From an archaeon (GTDB lineage: Archaea > EX4484-52 > WAPT01): a DNA stretch of 64,000 bases. Each line of letters begins with the position of its first letter. Within the stretch, counting starts at the first letter, position 1. Made by a program: the position numbers and the translations under genes. Below, one piece after another: positions 1 through 11,200 of the stretch. The stretch is taken from assembly GCA_029258795.1 (NCBI GenBank), contig JAPDKB010000002.1:1-64000 (forward strand), in the 5' to 3' direction. A model generated the notes under the pieces. It did not search any database. It saw nothing but the letters and a program-made list of their open reading frames with translations, and was not told the DNA's origin.

Positions 1-3000
1 AGGAGGGATTCTGTATATGTTGCCAGTAGAGGGACGAACTCCACAACCTTCACCTTAAACACCAGCACAGCTGAAAGAGGCAAGTACAATGCTTCCTTCC
101 AAATCGAGTATGTTGATTCCTGCACGGGAAGAAAAATCGTTAAGGTTGTGAATCAGACAATTGGAGTGGGGCTTGCGGATGTGAGTGCAACCTTTATAAT
201 CTCAAAACCTCTGGCTCAGGATCAATACCAACCCGTTTATGTTGTGGTCAACAACACGGGAGGATTCAATCTCCAGAACATTAATGTCACGCTCTACTTC
301 GCGAATTCAACAGGAGAGCTCTATCTGTTCGATCCACCAATCTTTAGCGTGTCATCTCTGCCTATTGGAAGCGCTCATATTGAACGTGTGGGACTCTATA
401 TACCATCGAACGTAACTCCAGGCATTTACAACCTAACAGCTTCTCTATCCTTCATTGATCAGGATAACATGCTAGCTGTCAAGAACATAACCCAAGAAAA
501 GAGAATTTACAGGGGGGTGGATGTCAAGGTTTTGCTGGACGGAAATCAAACTCTCCTGGTCTCACCCGGAAAAAAGGTCAATTTGAGTATAGTTGTGGTG
601 GATGAGGAAGAAAATGCTGTGCCTTCCAACATATCCGCGGTTATCAGGGCTTTTAACGGGTCGAAGATTGAGCTGAAGGGTAGCAACACACACATGCTTA
701 GCGTTAACTACTCTCTGCTGGATCAGGAAGGGGGGTATCTTGTTGAGGTGAATGCAACCACTCCCCCCGATTATGAGAACGAGTCCATAAGGCACGTTTT
801 CATAGCGGATACAAACAAAAGCGTGCTGGTGGTTGGTGATGACGACTCCGATCAGGGGAGTTTCACGTCAGCAAAGGACATTATCACGACCCTTTCCGAA
901 CTCAAAAACAGCATAAATTTGAGCATAGATGAATGGTCAACCAAAACTAATGGCGACGCTTACCCTGCGCTACTAAACGATTATGATATGGTGTTCTGGG
1001 ATACTGGAAACTATTACTTTGGTCTCTTCTCAAACTCAAGCGAGGTTGATGCCATAGAATCCTATGTTAATGCAGGAGGCTCAATAGTAGTGAGCGGACA
1101 GTATGTGGCGTTTGATGTTTTTAGTGGTTATGCTGACAAGGACATATTTGATAAGGTGTTACGCGTTGAAATCCCTTCAACTAATCCGCAGATAGTGTCA
1201 ACACTCGATGAGCCAATAAGTTTCAACAATAGGTATGTGACAACTTACCTTCTTCAGGGTTACGGACGTGTAGCACGAAAGAACAAAGTTCTCTACTCCA
1301 AATCAGTTTTCAGGGATAAGGTGCGTGCAAACATTAGCGCCAATGCTTCAACATTTGCAACATGGCAGAATTATGATGGAGATGCAGCAGTGATTTATGA
1401 CGGCAATTACACCTCAATCTATTTCCCATTCAGCATAAACGCGCTTCCCGATTATAAAGCGCTAATCAGCAACATCTTCCTTTTAAAATCCAGAAGTTAT
1501 CTTGCAGTCATACCTAATACAAGCTCGATTACTTTACTTCCGAACGAGTCATCAGCGCTTCAATTTGAAGTTTATGATAGATCGGCAAGCAGGCTGAACC
1601 TGACACCGGGAAAGAGTATAAACGCGACAGTTTTTAATAACGATGTGCCGGCATACACGCTACCTTTATCAAGAATTGGCACCGGTATTTATGGTCTCAG
1701 CTTTTCTTCCCCGTCAGCAGGAAAGTTTGTAATCAACATCACTGTAAAAACACCAAGGTCCTACAGAAGCTATGGGTACACCACCGTATATGTTGGAAAG
1801 CCTGTCAATTTAACCGTGATAAACGAAAGCTTGATGCAGATTCAGAATTCAACAGTGATGGTTTACGAGAACGGCAAACTGCTTAAAGCCTATGAGATTA
1901 ACAATACTGATGTGACTTTTCCTTATTGGTATGAAAATAGATATGATATTATCATCAATTCTCCCATAAAAGGTGGAGTCAGAATAGAGATGCATGGGGT
2001 TAACCTTTCCAGAACAAATCTTATGAAGCTACAGATCGTGGCCAACTATTCCCACGAGTTGCCCTACCTCATTTCGAATACAACACCGATAATCGCGATA
2101 AATGATAGTGCCTTCAATTTCAGCTATGCCACGCTTTACTTCCCAAAGAACGGAATCTATGCAGATTATCTGATGCATTGCGACGATTGGAACTTCACTG
2201 CAGGAAGGTGTGATTCCAACTGGACTCTTCAGCTTCTTTCAAATCTTGAACACGGGGAAAACGAAACGCATGTGTGGGTTAATGTCACGCACTTCACAGC
2301 TTTCGGTGTGGCGCAGGGTAAGCCACTACCAAACGTCACAACCATCAGAATTTACGATGTGACCGATGCAGCAGATTACCGCACCGATACAGGCAGACTT
2401 GTGGGAGAGGGTCTCAACACAACTTTCAACCTGTCGGTCCAGAACTATAGAATCTACCGGGTTGAGTTCGTAGTCAGGAATGACGGAACTAGACAGTGGA
2501 GCCTTGATAGTAGTGATGTGGTTTACCACACTTACCTCAACCCTTCTTGGCGGGTGCTCGACCCCTCCACATATATTTGGTATAATATAAGTGGTACTAT
2601 CTATGCGGGGGGAAGCTATAATAACGGCAATGTCACGTGGGACACATCTCTGGGTGGTAAGATAACCAACGGAGAGAGCATGGTCTTTGCGTATGTCGTC
2701 AACATCTCTGCAAAAAGTGATGAGGTAACAAACCTTTACTTCTATGTTGAGGATGTTAGCGAGGGAACAGGAAGCTATGACTGGCACACATTCAACATAA
2801 CCAAGGTGGGATATCTCCATGTAAATCTTGTGGCTCCCGCTGAAGGGGCAACGAGCTACTTAACGCAGAACAATACATTCCTGTTTAACGCATCCATAAG
2901 GTGTGTGGATGGAGTGTGTGGGGATGTGTTTGCATATCCGCGCTACAACGCAAGCGGAACTTCAGCAAACTCCATCATTCTGGAAGGAAGCGGTACACCA

Positions 3001-3582
3001 TTTTACACGAACACATCCAGCCGGTATTACTGCGGATTTATGGAAAACGGGAGCGTGTGCTATGCAAGCTGGTATGTAAACGGCACAGGAGCTCTCGATA
3101 CGTTATGGGCGCTTGATGTCATGGCGAACTCAACTTACAATTATCTTGCCCTACAGAACGATAGCGCAGACACTTATATCTACATAACTGCAGAGAGAGT
3201 CATAATCACCCTGAAATTCGATACCGTTGATTTTGGAACTCTATATCCTGGAGAGTATGGGGAGGCACTGAACAATTCAGATAATTATTACGTTGTAAGG
3301 GTTGAGGATTTTTCGAGACCTGCGAACATATACATCAAAGGAATAGACCTTACCAGCAACACAACCACATACATAGTTCCGGTAAATAGCACATATTGGA
3401 ATGATGTGTACGATAACTCAACCGCAAAGATGATGAGTAAAACCTACTCACTTATAAAGCAGCATGTTCTTCCAGGTACAGAGTTTCCGCTGTACTTCTG
3501 GATCAGCATTCCTTACGGGATAGAAGCTGGTAAATACACCGGAATAATTTACATTATGGGAAATGAAAGTGTGACGGGGTGA
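1..3582 (+). CDS. Large secreted Ig-like surface protein, 5' end outside window
   Basis: The reading frame is open from base 1, so the N-terminus and any signal peptide lie outside the window; the first internal ATG is at 148. At least 1190 residues are visible, rich in Asn-X-Ser/Thr sequons, which suggests an N-glycosylated extracellular protein. Residues encoded at about 820-1120 look like a class I glutamine-amidotransferase-like fold without a catalytic role I can show (VVGDDDSDQG, then NAGGSIVVSG). From 2340 to 2780 lies a module of about 130 residues (start IRIYDVTDAADYRTDTG) that recurs in the giant protein downstream. The C-terminal module, from about 2815, contains a VCGDV motif and also recurs there. 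No C-terminal membrane helix is visible. It heads a same-strand run of surface genes. Substrate and partners are unknown. Confidence 0.8.
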   Translation, partial: RRDSVYVASRGTNSTTFTLNTSTAERGKYNASFQIEYVDSCTGRKIVKVVNQTIGVGLADVSATFIISKPLAQDQYQPVYVVVNNTGGFNLQNINVTLYFANSTGELYLFDPPIFSVSSLPIGSAHIERVGLYIPSNVTPGIYNLTASLSFIDQDNMLAVKNITQEKRIYRGVDVKVLLDGNQTLLVSPGKKVNLSIVVVDEEENAVPSNISAVIRAFNGSKIELKGSNTHMLSVNYSLLDQEGGYLVEVNATTPPDYENESIRHVFIADTNKSVLVVGDDDSDQGSFTSAKDIITTLSELKNSINLSIDEWSTKTNGDAYPALLNDYDMVFWDTGNYYFGLFSNSSEVDAIESYVNAGGSIVVSGQYVAFDVFSGYADKDIFDKVLRVEIPSTNPQIVSTLDEPISFNNRYVTTYLLQGYGRVARKNKVLYSKSVFRDKVRANISANASTFATWQNYDGDAAVIYDGNYTSIYFPFSINALPDYKALISNIFLLKSRSYLAVIPNTSSITLLPNESSALQFEVYDRSASRLNLTPGKSINATVFNNDVPAYTLPLSRIGTGIYGLSFSSPSAGKFVINITVKTPRSYRSYGYTTVYVGKPVNLTVINESLMQIQNSTVMVYENGKLLKAYEINNTDVTFPYWYENRYDIIINSPIKGGVRIEMHGVNLSRTNLMKLQIVANYSHELPYLISNTTPIIAINDSAFNFSYATLYFPKNGIYADYLMHCDDWNFTAGRCDSNWTLQLLSNLEHGENETHVWVNVTHFTAFGVAQGKPLPNVTTIRIYDVTDAADYRTDTGRLVGEGLNTTFNLSVQNYRIYRVEFVVRNDGTRQWSLDSSDVVYHTYLNPSWRVLDPSTYIWYNISGTIYAGGSYNNGNVTWDTSLGGKITNGESMVFAYVVNISAKSDEVTNLYFYVEDVSEGTGSYDWHTFNITKVGYLHVNLVAPAEGATSYLTQNNTFLFNASIRCVDGVCGDVFAYPRYNASGTSANSIILEGSGTPFYTNTSSRYYCGFMENGSVCYASWYVNGTGALDTLWALDVMANSTYNYLALQNDSADTYIYITAERVIITLKFDTVDFGTLYPGEYGEALNNSDNYYVVRVEDFSRPANIYIKGIDLTSNTTTYIVPVNSTYWNDVYDNSTAKMMSKTYSLIKQHVLPGTEFPLYFWISIPYGIEAGKYTGIIYIMGNESVTG

Positions 3583-3637
3583 TGGTCTTATGGATAGAAG
3601 GGTGGTTGGTTTTTTTAACACGGCTGCAGGAGGAAAA

Positions 3638-6600
3638 ATGAAGGGAAGCAGGAGACCACAGAGGCTGTCTCTCCTCCTGCAGCCATTTTTATTCTTTCTT
3701 CTCTTGCTCTTACTAATGTCGAAAGTTGGCACAGCACAGAGTCAAAGCATTGTCGTTGTCGTTTCGGAAGATGGAAGAACATGTTCTGATGCTCCTGTCC
3801 TTTACGCGAAGCCCACCGACTACCTGTGCATAAAGGTTAACTTCACAGCGCTGAATCTAACCTGCGATCCAAGAGAAAACTCGCTGGATGTTCATCTTAA
3901 AAGCGAGGTGACGGGGGGTGAGAAGAACATCAATGCATCATGTGACGAGACATCAGGTGTTGCTATCACACCCCCTTTCGAGATGAGCTCAAACCTCTCC
4001 GTCAATGAGACGGATGTTGTTAATATCTCTGTGGGCACAGCCCTTGTTTACTCCATAGAAGTTTATGTTGACGGCTCCACGCCATTTATCACCATCTTAA
4101 ATCCTGTTGATGGTGCCTTGTATCACAACTCAACACTGAATTATTCCATGAGTGTTGCGGACAATTATGGAATTAAAAACTGCACACTGATTTTGGATGA
4201 CGGAGAAAGTTATTATATCAGGGTGGAAAATGAATCGATAAATGCGTCTTTTGCCTGGATTAACGGTACAGTAGAAAACCTGCCCGATGGCGAGTTTGGG
4301 TTGAGCATAAGATGTATGGATTATGCGGGAAATGAGGGAGAAGAGGAAATAGAATTTTTTGTGGATGCCAACCCGCCAGAAATATCCTTCAGTCCGTATG
4401 AGAACGGTACAGGTGTTAGAGTGGAGGAGCTTGAAGACGTCATCATCACAGTGTTTGATAAAGCGCTCAACACAGTGGTGGATAACACAACATGCGAATA
4501 TTCCGTCAACGGAAACAAAAATGAAGTGGTAATAGATTCGATGGTGGATGACGAGTACAACATAACGATCCCTGCTGAAGAACTAAACCGCAGCAACAGG
4601 GTAGAAATAGGGGTGTGGTGTACGGACTGGTACTTCAACACTTCTGCCCTTTTCTATATGCTGGTGGATTTCAAACCTCCAGAGATCCTCACAAACCTCA
4701 CCAACAATTCCGTACATTATGAGGAAGAAGGTAATCTATCCTTAACCTTAGGCGGCGCGGATGATGCCTCAGAAAATCTGAATTGCAGTGCTGTTGCGTG
4801 GTTCATGAATCCCGAGGTTGTGGTGCTTGCCAATGAAACATTCATGGTTGAGAACAACACCAGTGTGACTTTTGAGTTAGATATATCTCAAGTATCGGCC
4901 GATACACTTCACATGAACTTGAGTTGTGCTGATTTAGCGGGAAGAACATCAACTGAACATTTTGTAGTCTTTATTGATAGGAACGAGCCGGAAATAACAC
5001 TTTATCCCGATGAAATGATGGACTGGTTTGATTACTTTGTGGTTAGAGGGCAGAAGAATCCGTACCTCCTATTTAATGTTAGCGATGATGCAACATTAAC
5101 CATTACATGCGCTTATCAGTTTGTGAACGAAACTGAAGAGCATGTCATAGAGGTGCAGAATGGTTCAACACTTAACATAAGCTTGGAAATGCTGCAGGAT
5201 GGAAATCATACGCTCGAGTTATGCTGTAACGATTCGGTACATTCTCTCTGTTATGGTGAAGATGAAGGCCGAAATCTGGTTGTGTTGCTCGATACCGTGC
5301 CTCCAGAGCCACCGCAACTTCCGGATGAGATTGTGCTGTTACATGATGAGTATTCTGATGTCTTTTATTATCTGAACGGCACCTCAACAGAAAACATATC
5401 TTGGAGTTATTCGAACATGAGTGATGTTGATCGCTTTATTGTTGAGGTCAGCGCAACGGAGACATTCAATACCACCCACACTTTTGTTGTGGAGGAGTCA
5501 GCTTTGAATTTTGGAGAGAATGCGGTGGGTGAAGAACTGAGCTTCTATGATCTCATCGTGTCTTACCCTTACCTTTATATCAGAGTCAAAGCTGCTGATA
5601 TTGCGAACAACACCTCTCCAGAAGAGGAGACCACACTCAGAGTACTCAGGATTGAGAAGTACCCAAACTCCACGCTGGTGTGCGAGAACGAAAGTGAAAT
5701 GGGTGGTATATGCTGCCTCCATACCACCAGCGGAAATTATTACTCTGGGTTTGATTACAATTTTGTGTGGAGCAAAACATCCGACATAGTTGCCAATGAA
5801 CCAGTAGCGAGATACGCTGTCGTGGAATTCAAGGGATATAGTGATGAAATACAACCATCCTGCTTAAACAATGGGGATGAAGGACTGAGCAGCTTGCTGG
5901 ATGAAGATCAAGAATTTTACCATCTCGTGGACGGAGAAAACATGACGTTAGGATTTGAGAAGATGATTTACAAGCCATATCTTTGTTTAGTTGGCTACAC
6001 AACCAACAATAGTGCGCTATACTTATATGGGAAAGCAGAACAATCCGAGGTAATCCCGCCTAATGGTAGCTACGATCTTTACTGCATCCAGCTTGAAGGA
6101 AATAGCAAAAACGTAACGCTTGAGTGCAGCGGCGGTATTGCGAGCTGTTACATAGATAAAGCTTTTCTTTATGGCAGCACCGCGTTCTACGGCAATGTGA
6201 GCCAGATTATTTTCGAGTGGTTCAACATCACTGCTAATCTCTCAATCAACTTAATCAACTTCAGCATTTATGACTGGATGGAAGGGAATGTAAGTGAGGT
6301 GGTTGTTGAAAATGACAGCTTCAGCACAATCCCATTAGTTACAAGCTTCAATCTTTCAAGCAGGAGGCAGAATCCTGACAGAGTCAGTGAGGTTGATGGA
6401 AAAGCATATTCCATAATTAATTTCACTCTCACAAACCTCTTCAACCAGCGCTTTGATGATGTAGTGGTGCGCTACCAGAACTGCACTCAAGCCTTCGGAG
6501 AAAATGCGGAATGCTCCGATGTTATCATCAGCTCAATTCAGCCGAAAGCTGTGGTGGAAGGAGTTATGGAAGTGACCATGCATGATGTCATAACGGCAGA

Positions 6601-7786
6601 TTATCTCGAGAGCTCAATAACCCCTCTTGATAATGTGATCAGGGTCAACGAACCGTTCGAAGCTGAAATCAGGGTTGCCATAAAGAACAGCGATTCCATA
6701 CCATACGATAATGTTGTGTTTCGCCCCTCCTTTAATGGATGGGAAGGTGAGGAGATAGAGATAAACATGAGCTCTCAAGAAGTTAAGTATCTGAGCGTTC
6801 CTGTATCGAAGATTTTGATAGAGGAAACTTCCATGGAGCTGAGGGATGAAAGGTTAAAAAGAAGGGAGTATCTTCGTAGGATCACAATCAACATTTTCTC
6901 AAAAGAGGACGTTGAACACTATTTACCTGAGAGCGTGATATATGCTGCTGATCTCGCCGCTCTTCCCGGATTCAACATGGAGACGTGCAGAGTGGTGTTA
7001 GATGATCAAACACCTCTTGATTCGGAGGTTAGGGACGATTCTCTCGTAATTTACCTGCCAACAGATCTTGAACATGGCGATCATAAAATTGAGATAGTGT
7101 ATCGCATCAGAAAAGAGGAGCGCGGTGAGATTTCGGGGGGAGGCGGTACCGTAATCTCCCAACCAGATAACCAAACGCAGGAAAATGTGAACGGGACAGA
7201 AAGTGGAGGAGGAAAAGTGGGAGAAGAAAACTCGTCCGGAGAGAATGAAGGAAAAGTCAATGAAACTGCGATGACCACCATACTCAAAGAATACAGAATC
7301 AATTACACCAAAAGAAGGGGGGAGATAACATTCAACCTCGAACTTCCGGTTTTCAACGAAACCCTAGTCAGCGTTAAAATTTATCCATCGAAGGTACCTG
7401 CCGGCTGGAAGGTTACAATAGAGAAAAGTTACATCCCATTCATAAAACCCGGAGAAAAGGTAGCAATCCCAGTAAAAATTGCGATATCGGCAAAGAAAAA
7501 AGCAAAGAAAGGGGTTTACTGGTTCAATGTGGTTGCTGAAGGGCTGGATGAAAAGGGAAAAGAGGTTAGGGTTGTGAACAAGATAATAGTTGATGCTACA
7601 AAGAAAAAGGGAGGATGGATGTCATCCCTCACAGGAAGGCTTGTGGGTGTGGCGGGAAGTTTAAGAACCGTCGTGGTGGCTTTGGCCGTTGTGCTTGCGG
7701 GAGTGCTGATTTTGCGCATGCTTGGTAGAAAAAGGTTAAAGATTAAGCGCATCATTAAACCTGTGAGGTGGAGACGTAAATTATAA
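3638..7786 (+). CDS. Large surface protein with C-terminal membrane anchor
   Basis: About 1382 residues. I chose the ATG at 3638 because AGGAGG lies just upstream (3628-3633); the frame also has an in-frame start at 3590. A hydrophobic signal segment follows (LLLQPFLFFLLLLLLM, ending near AQS). The body is a series of Ig/cadherin-like beta repeats opened by phrases such as ANPPEISF, NEPEITLYP and VPPEPPQLP, with many N-glycosylation sequons and paired cysteines. A Gly/Glu/Asn-rich low-complexity linker at about 7130-7260 precedes a final beta domain. A transmembrane helix (VVVALAVVLAGVLIL) and a very basic tail (KRLKIKRIIKPVRWRRKL) then anchor it, tail inside. It probably displays the neighbouring secreted proteins or is an S-layer-associated adhesin; that role is inferred from architecture only. 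Confidence 0.85.
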   Translation: MKGSRRPQRLSLLLQPFLFFLLLLLLMSKVGTAQSQSIVVVVSEDGRTCSDAPVLYAKPTDYLCIKVNFTALNLTCDPRENSLDVHLKSEVTGGEKNINASCDETSGVAITPPFEMSSNLSVNETDVVNISVGTALVYSIEVYVDGSTPFITILNPVDGALYHNSTLNYSMSVADNYGIKNCTLILDDGESYYIRVENESINASFAWINGTVENLPDGEFGLSIRCMDYAGNEGEEEIEFFVDANPPEISFSPYENGTGVRVEELEDVIITVFDKALNTVVDNTTCEYSVNGNKNEVVIDSMVDDEYNITIPAEELNRSNRVEIGVWCTDWYFNTSALFYMLVDFKPPEILTNLTNNSVHYEEEGNLSLTLGGADDASENLNCSAVAWFMNPEVVVLANETFMVENNTSVTFELDISQVSADTLHMNLSCADLAGRTSTEHFVVFIDRNEPEITLYPDEMMDWFDYFVVRGQKNPYLLFNVSDDATLTITCAYQFVNETEEHVIEVQNGSTLNISLEMLQDGNHTLELCCNDSVHSLCYGEDEGRNLVVLLDTVPPEPPQLPDEIVLLHDEYSDVFYYLNGTSTENISWSYSNMSDVDRFIVEVSATETFNTTHTFVVEESALNFGENAVGEELSFYDLIVSYPYLYIRVKAADIANNTSPEEETTLRVLRIEKYPNSTLVCENESEMGGICCLHTTSGNYYSGFDYNFVWSKTSDIVANEPVARYAVVEFKGYSDEIQPSCLNNGDEGLSSLLDEDQEFYHLVDGENMTLGFEKMIYKPYLCLVGYTTNNSALYLYGKAEQSEVIPPNGSYDLYCIQLEGNSKNVTLECSGGIASCYIDKAFLYGSTAFYGNVSQIIFEWFNITANLSINLINFSIYDWMEGNVSEVVVENDSFSTIPLVTSFNLSSRRQNPDRVSEVDGKAYSIINFTLTNLFNQRFDDVVVRYQNCTQAFGENAECSDVIISSIQPKAVVEGVMEVTMHDVITADYLESSITPLDNVIRVNEPFEAEIRVAIKNSDSIPYDNVVFRPSFNGWEGEEIEINMSSQEVKYLSVPVSKILIEETSMELRDERLKRREYLRRITINIFSKEDVEHYLPESVIYAADLAALPGFNMETCRVVLDDQTPLDSEVRDDSLVIYLPTDLEHGDHKIEIVYRIRKEERGEISGGGGTVISQPDNQTQENVNGTESGGGKVGEENSSGENEGKVNETAMTTILKEYRINYTKRRGEITFNLELPVFNETLVSVKIYPSKVPAGWKVTIEKSYIPFIKPGEKVAIPVKIAISAKKKAKKGVYWFNVVAEGLDEKGKEVRVVNKIIVDATKKKGGWMSSLTGRLVGVAGSLRTVVVALAVVLAGVLILRMLGRKRLKIKRIIKPVRWRRKL

Positions 7787-7797
7787 AGAGGGTGTCT

Positions 7798-8202
7798 ATG
7801 AGGGTGCTCGTGCCGAGAGTCGGGAAGAGAGGGAGAAGGAGAAAAACAATTGTTCTTGGAACAGTACTGGTTTTGTTAATCGTAATTATCATGACCTTAA
7901 TCACACGCGCCGGAATATTTACAAAACGCGCTGGTGTGGAGAACTCACGATCAGTTGTGATGGTCGTGGGTGAGGAAACTATCATAAAATCGAATGATCT
8001 CAATTTGGGATCAATAATTAACTGCACATCCAACACACTCAAATCGGTAAAGTGTGATGGAAACGAGATCCACATACTTGCTGCGGCGGTGGGAAAGCAT
8101 ACGATTGTGGTGGAAGGAAAGGCAGGATTGTGGGATAAGAAAGTTAAACTGGATGTGTGCATCGGGAAGAATAGGACAGATGCAATAACTCGGTGTGGCT
8201 GA
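7798..8202 (+). CDS. Small membrane-anchored secreted protein, unrecognised
   Basis: About 134 residues. ATG at 7798 is preceded by GAGGGTG; a GTG at 7792 would add two residues. A basic N-terminus (GKRGRRRK) is followed by one transmembrane helix (TIVLGTVLVLLIVIIMTLIT). A small beta-rich ectodomain follows with four cysteines (NCTSN, VKCDG, DVCIG and the final RCG), which could form two disulfides. The stop overlaps the start of the giant gene as TGATG, so the two are translationally coupled. It is a type II anchored or signal-peptide protein outside the cell; I do not recognise the family. Position between two large surface proteins suggests a stoichiometric partner. Confidence 0.7.
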   Translation: MRVLVPRVGKRGRRRKTIVLGTVLVLLIVIIMTLITRAGIFTKRAGVENSRSVVMVVGEETIIKSNDLNLGSIINCTSNTLKSVKCDGNEIHILAAAVGKHTIVVEGKAGLWDKKVKLDVCIGKNRTDAITRCG

Positions 8203-11200
8203 TGAATGAAAACAAGTTGAGGTATGGTAGATTTGCAGGTATTATGTTACCAGTTATGATAGCGGTACTGCTGCTTCCTCAGGTTTCATACGCTAAAATC
8301 GTCCTGAGCTTTGAGAAAGTAACGCTAACATCATGTGAGGAGAGCAACACAGCTTTTGCTGTTGTGTTTGATAAGAATGGTGATCTCATACCGAACGCGA
8401 GTGTTCATCTTATCTATGTATGCGAGGGGAGAAGCTCACTTTCAGTTTATGAAATGAAAGAACTTTTCAAGGGAGTTTACACTGCAGAATTTCCAGCAAG
8501 AGCGGGAATTCCGTGTGATTTTGTGGTTGTTGCATCCTATAACGGAACGGCAGAAGTTGAAGAGACAGGTAGTGTGGTATTTCCCAAGAATGGTGTGTTG
8601 GTAAGAAGGAGGTTCAGCAGGGCTATAGACCCGACCACGACCCCTTTTGTAATGGTTATAGAGGTTGATGCAAGTGATGAGAACAATGTCACAATTATCG
8701 AAATAGTGCCCTCTCCGCTTGTTGTGGAAGATGCTCCAGATGCCGAAATCATCAGAACCTCAAATACCACCATTCTCATTTACCGTAATCTTCACGGAAA
8801 GGAAAAACTGGCTTATATTGCAAGATTGCCGGAAGAAAAAGGTGTTGTGTACTCTCTAGGCAGGATGGTGATTGAAGACGGAAAGGGCGATATAGTTGTG
8901 GAAGGATATCCCGCGCAGATCGTTGCAGATCCGGTAAGAAGAAGCGACGCCTTCTTCTTCTATACCGATGGCACAAATTATGTCAGATATTCCATTTACG
9001 ATGGTTCATCCCTAACCTCTCCGTACAGCACTCTAGATGCTCAGGGCACTCCGCTCTGGATCGAGGTTGCCGCTCATCCCTCAAAGCCTGAAATGGTCAT
9101 GGCCAGTGTGGCTGATACGGGCGTTGCTTATGCTCAGGTGTGGAATGGTTCATCATGGGGTAATGGAGTTGTGCTTACCACTGCCGCGGTAACCGCTTAC
9201 AGGAGCATAGATGTTGCGTATGAGCAGAAGAGAGGCAGAGCCATGGTTGTTTATGCTGACGGCTCATCCATACCGAAATACAGGATATGGGATGGAAGCA
9301 GCTGGAGTGATGAAGGCTTTGCTATGGACGTTGGCGCTACCGTAAATATAATCGAGCTGGGGTCAAACCCAACGAGCGACGAGATAATAATGGTTACAGC
9401 AGATTCTGCAAGGGATGAAAACGCTCAGGTATGGGATGGTTCTGCATGGACCAATCTTGTTGAATTAAGGAATGATGCTTACGCTAATAGACAGTCCTTT
9501 GATGTTGCGTGTCAGAGCATAAGCGGCACATGTTTTGTTTTCTATGCCGACAATGATGACAGAAATGCTTACTACGCCGTGTGGAATGGCGTGTCATGGT
9601 CTTATCCGAACACGGCATGTTTCTTTGGTGATTTTGTTAGAACGATGGAGGCGGCTTCAGATCCGAATTCCAACAGAATTGTACTGATGGGGGTTGATAG
9701 AGATAGCGATGTGCACTTTTGTTACTACGATGGCTCAACGTGGTACGACCTCGGAGAGACAGCCACGACATCAGAGCAGGTTTATCACGCCATAGACGTG
9801 GAGTTCGAAGCAAAATCGGGGGATGCTGTGTTCGTATACAATGATAACACTGCCACGCCCAAGTACAGGATTCTTCCCTACGACTCCACATCTTTAACAG
9901 CGCAGCAATCCTTCCCATCGTCTCTTGATGCTGAGCCGTACTGGATAAAGATGGTCTCAAAGAAAGGAAGCGATGAGATAGCTTTGATAACCCTGAGTGC
10001 GGGAAACGATGTCAACGCTTTCGTGTGGGATGGCAGTGCATGGCAGAGCTTGGGCACACTAACAACAGCGTCCAGCGGCTCATACAGAGGTATAGATGTT
10101 GCATACCCACTTGAGTATTTTGCTCCAAGTTACGATGCCTGGGGGATAACTGACGGCACAAGAACTTACGTTAGCGGCGATAAGGTCTACCGCACGCAAG
10201 AGCTTATAGCTTATGCGCACTGGGAAAACGTGAGCTTGGCTTATCTCAATCATAACGGCACGGGGGTATTTACCAACTATACGATCCCCACACCATATAC
10301 GGCAAACTGGACCAACACAACCATAGATTTCAGCAATGGATCGCAGTATCCAGTGACAGGTAAAATAACTTTCTCAATCTACGCTAAGGATGTTGATAAT
10401 GTGTGGAACAAAACCCAACCATCCATAACTCTCGAACTCTGGGGGTTTGCTGAAGTAAGTGACATGTGGCTTAGTGATAGCTCAATAAACAACGGGAGTT
10501 ACGTGGTAGCTTACTGCAAGATAAGAGATAATGAGACGCTGGCAGGCATAGCAGAGTATAACGTTTCCTTTTACCTTAACTCGTCATTTCTTGGATGGAA
10601 TGTGACAAATAGCAATGGTGTAGCTCAGCTGGGCTGGGTAGACAACACATCTAATCCGCAGAACCCGACAGTGTATAATGTATCATGTAACATAACCGAC
10701 ATGCCATCGCTGTACTACAATGCAAGCGATAAAAATCGAGCGTCCACCAAACTTGAAGTTTACAGCTCAGATTATGATGTCACACCACCGACAATAAACT
10801 GGATAGATGTGGCGCCGCAGCCGGCAGGTTTCGGGGTAGAGATCACAATCACCGCAAACATAACCGATGACAAGGCGGTGGATCACGTTATTGCAAAGAT
10901 AACACCTCCAGGAGAAGAAACCGCGAGTTTAAATATGGTTAACATTTCCCAAGATTTGTGGAGCGTTAATTACACTGGCTGGAAGACAGGAGATTATACT
11001 CTCGTCATCTACGCGTATGACTCGAACGGGAATGTCGGTACCGCAACAACAGCATTCTCAGTTAGGGGCAACACGAGCATGACAGTATCCACATCCAAGA
11101 AAAAATATGCCCCATTCGAGGATGTTCATCTCGGGAAGATGACATCATACATAACAAGTGATCTTGAAACCTCAACAAAAGAAGTAACTACCTATTACGG

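Noticed and set aside
2326-2820. A 164-residue minus-strand frame inside the first surface gene
   Set aside because: Shadow of a strongly supported plus-strand protein; no family features.
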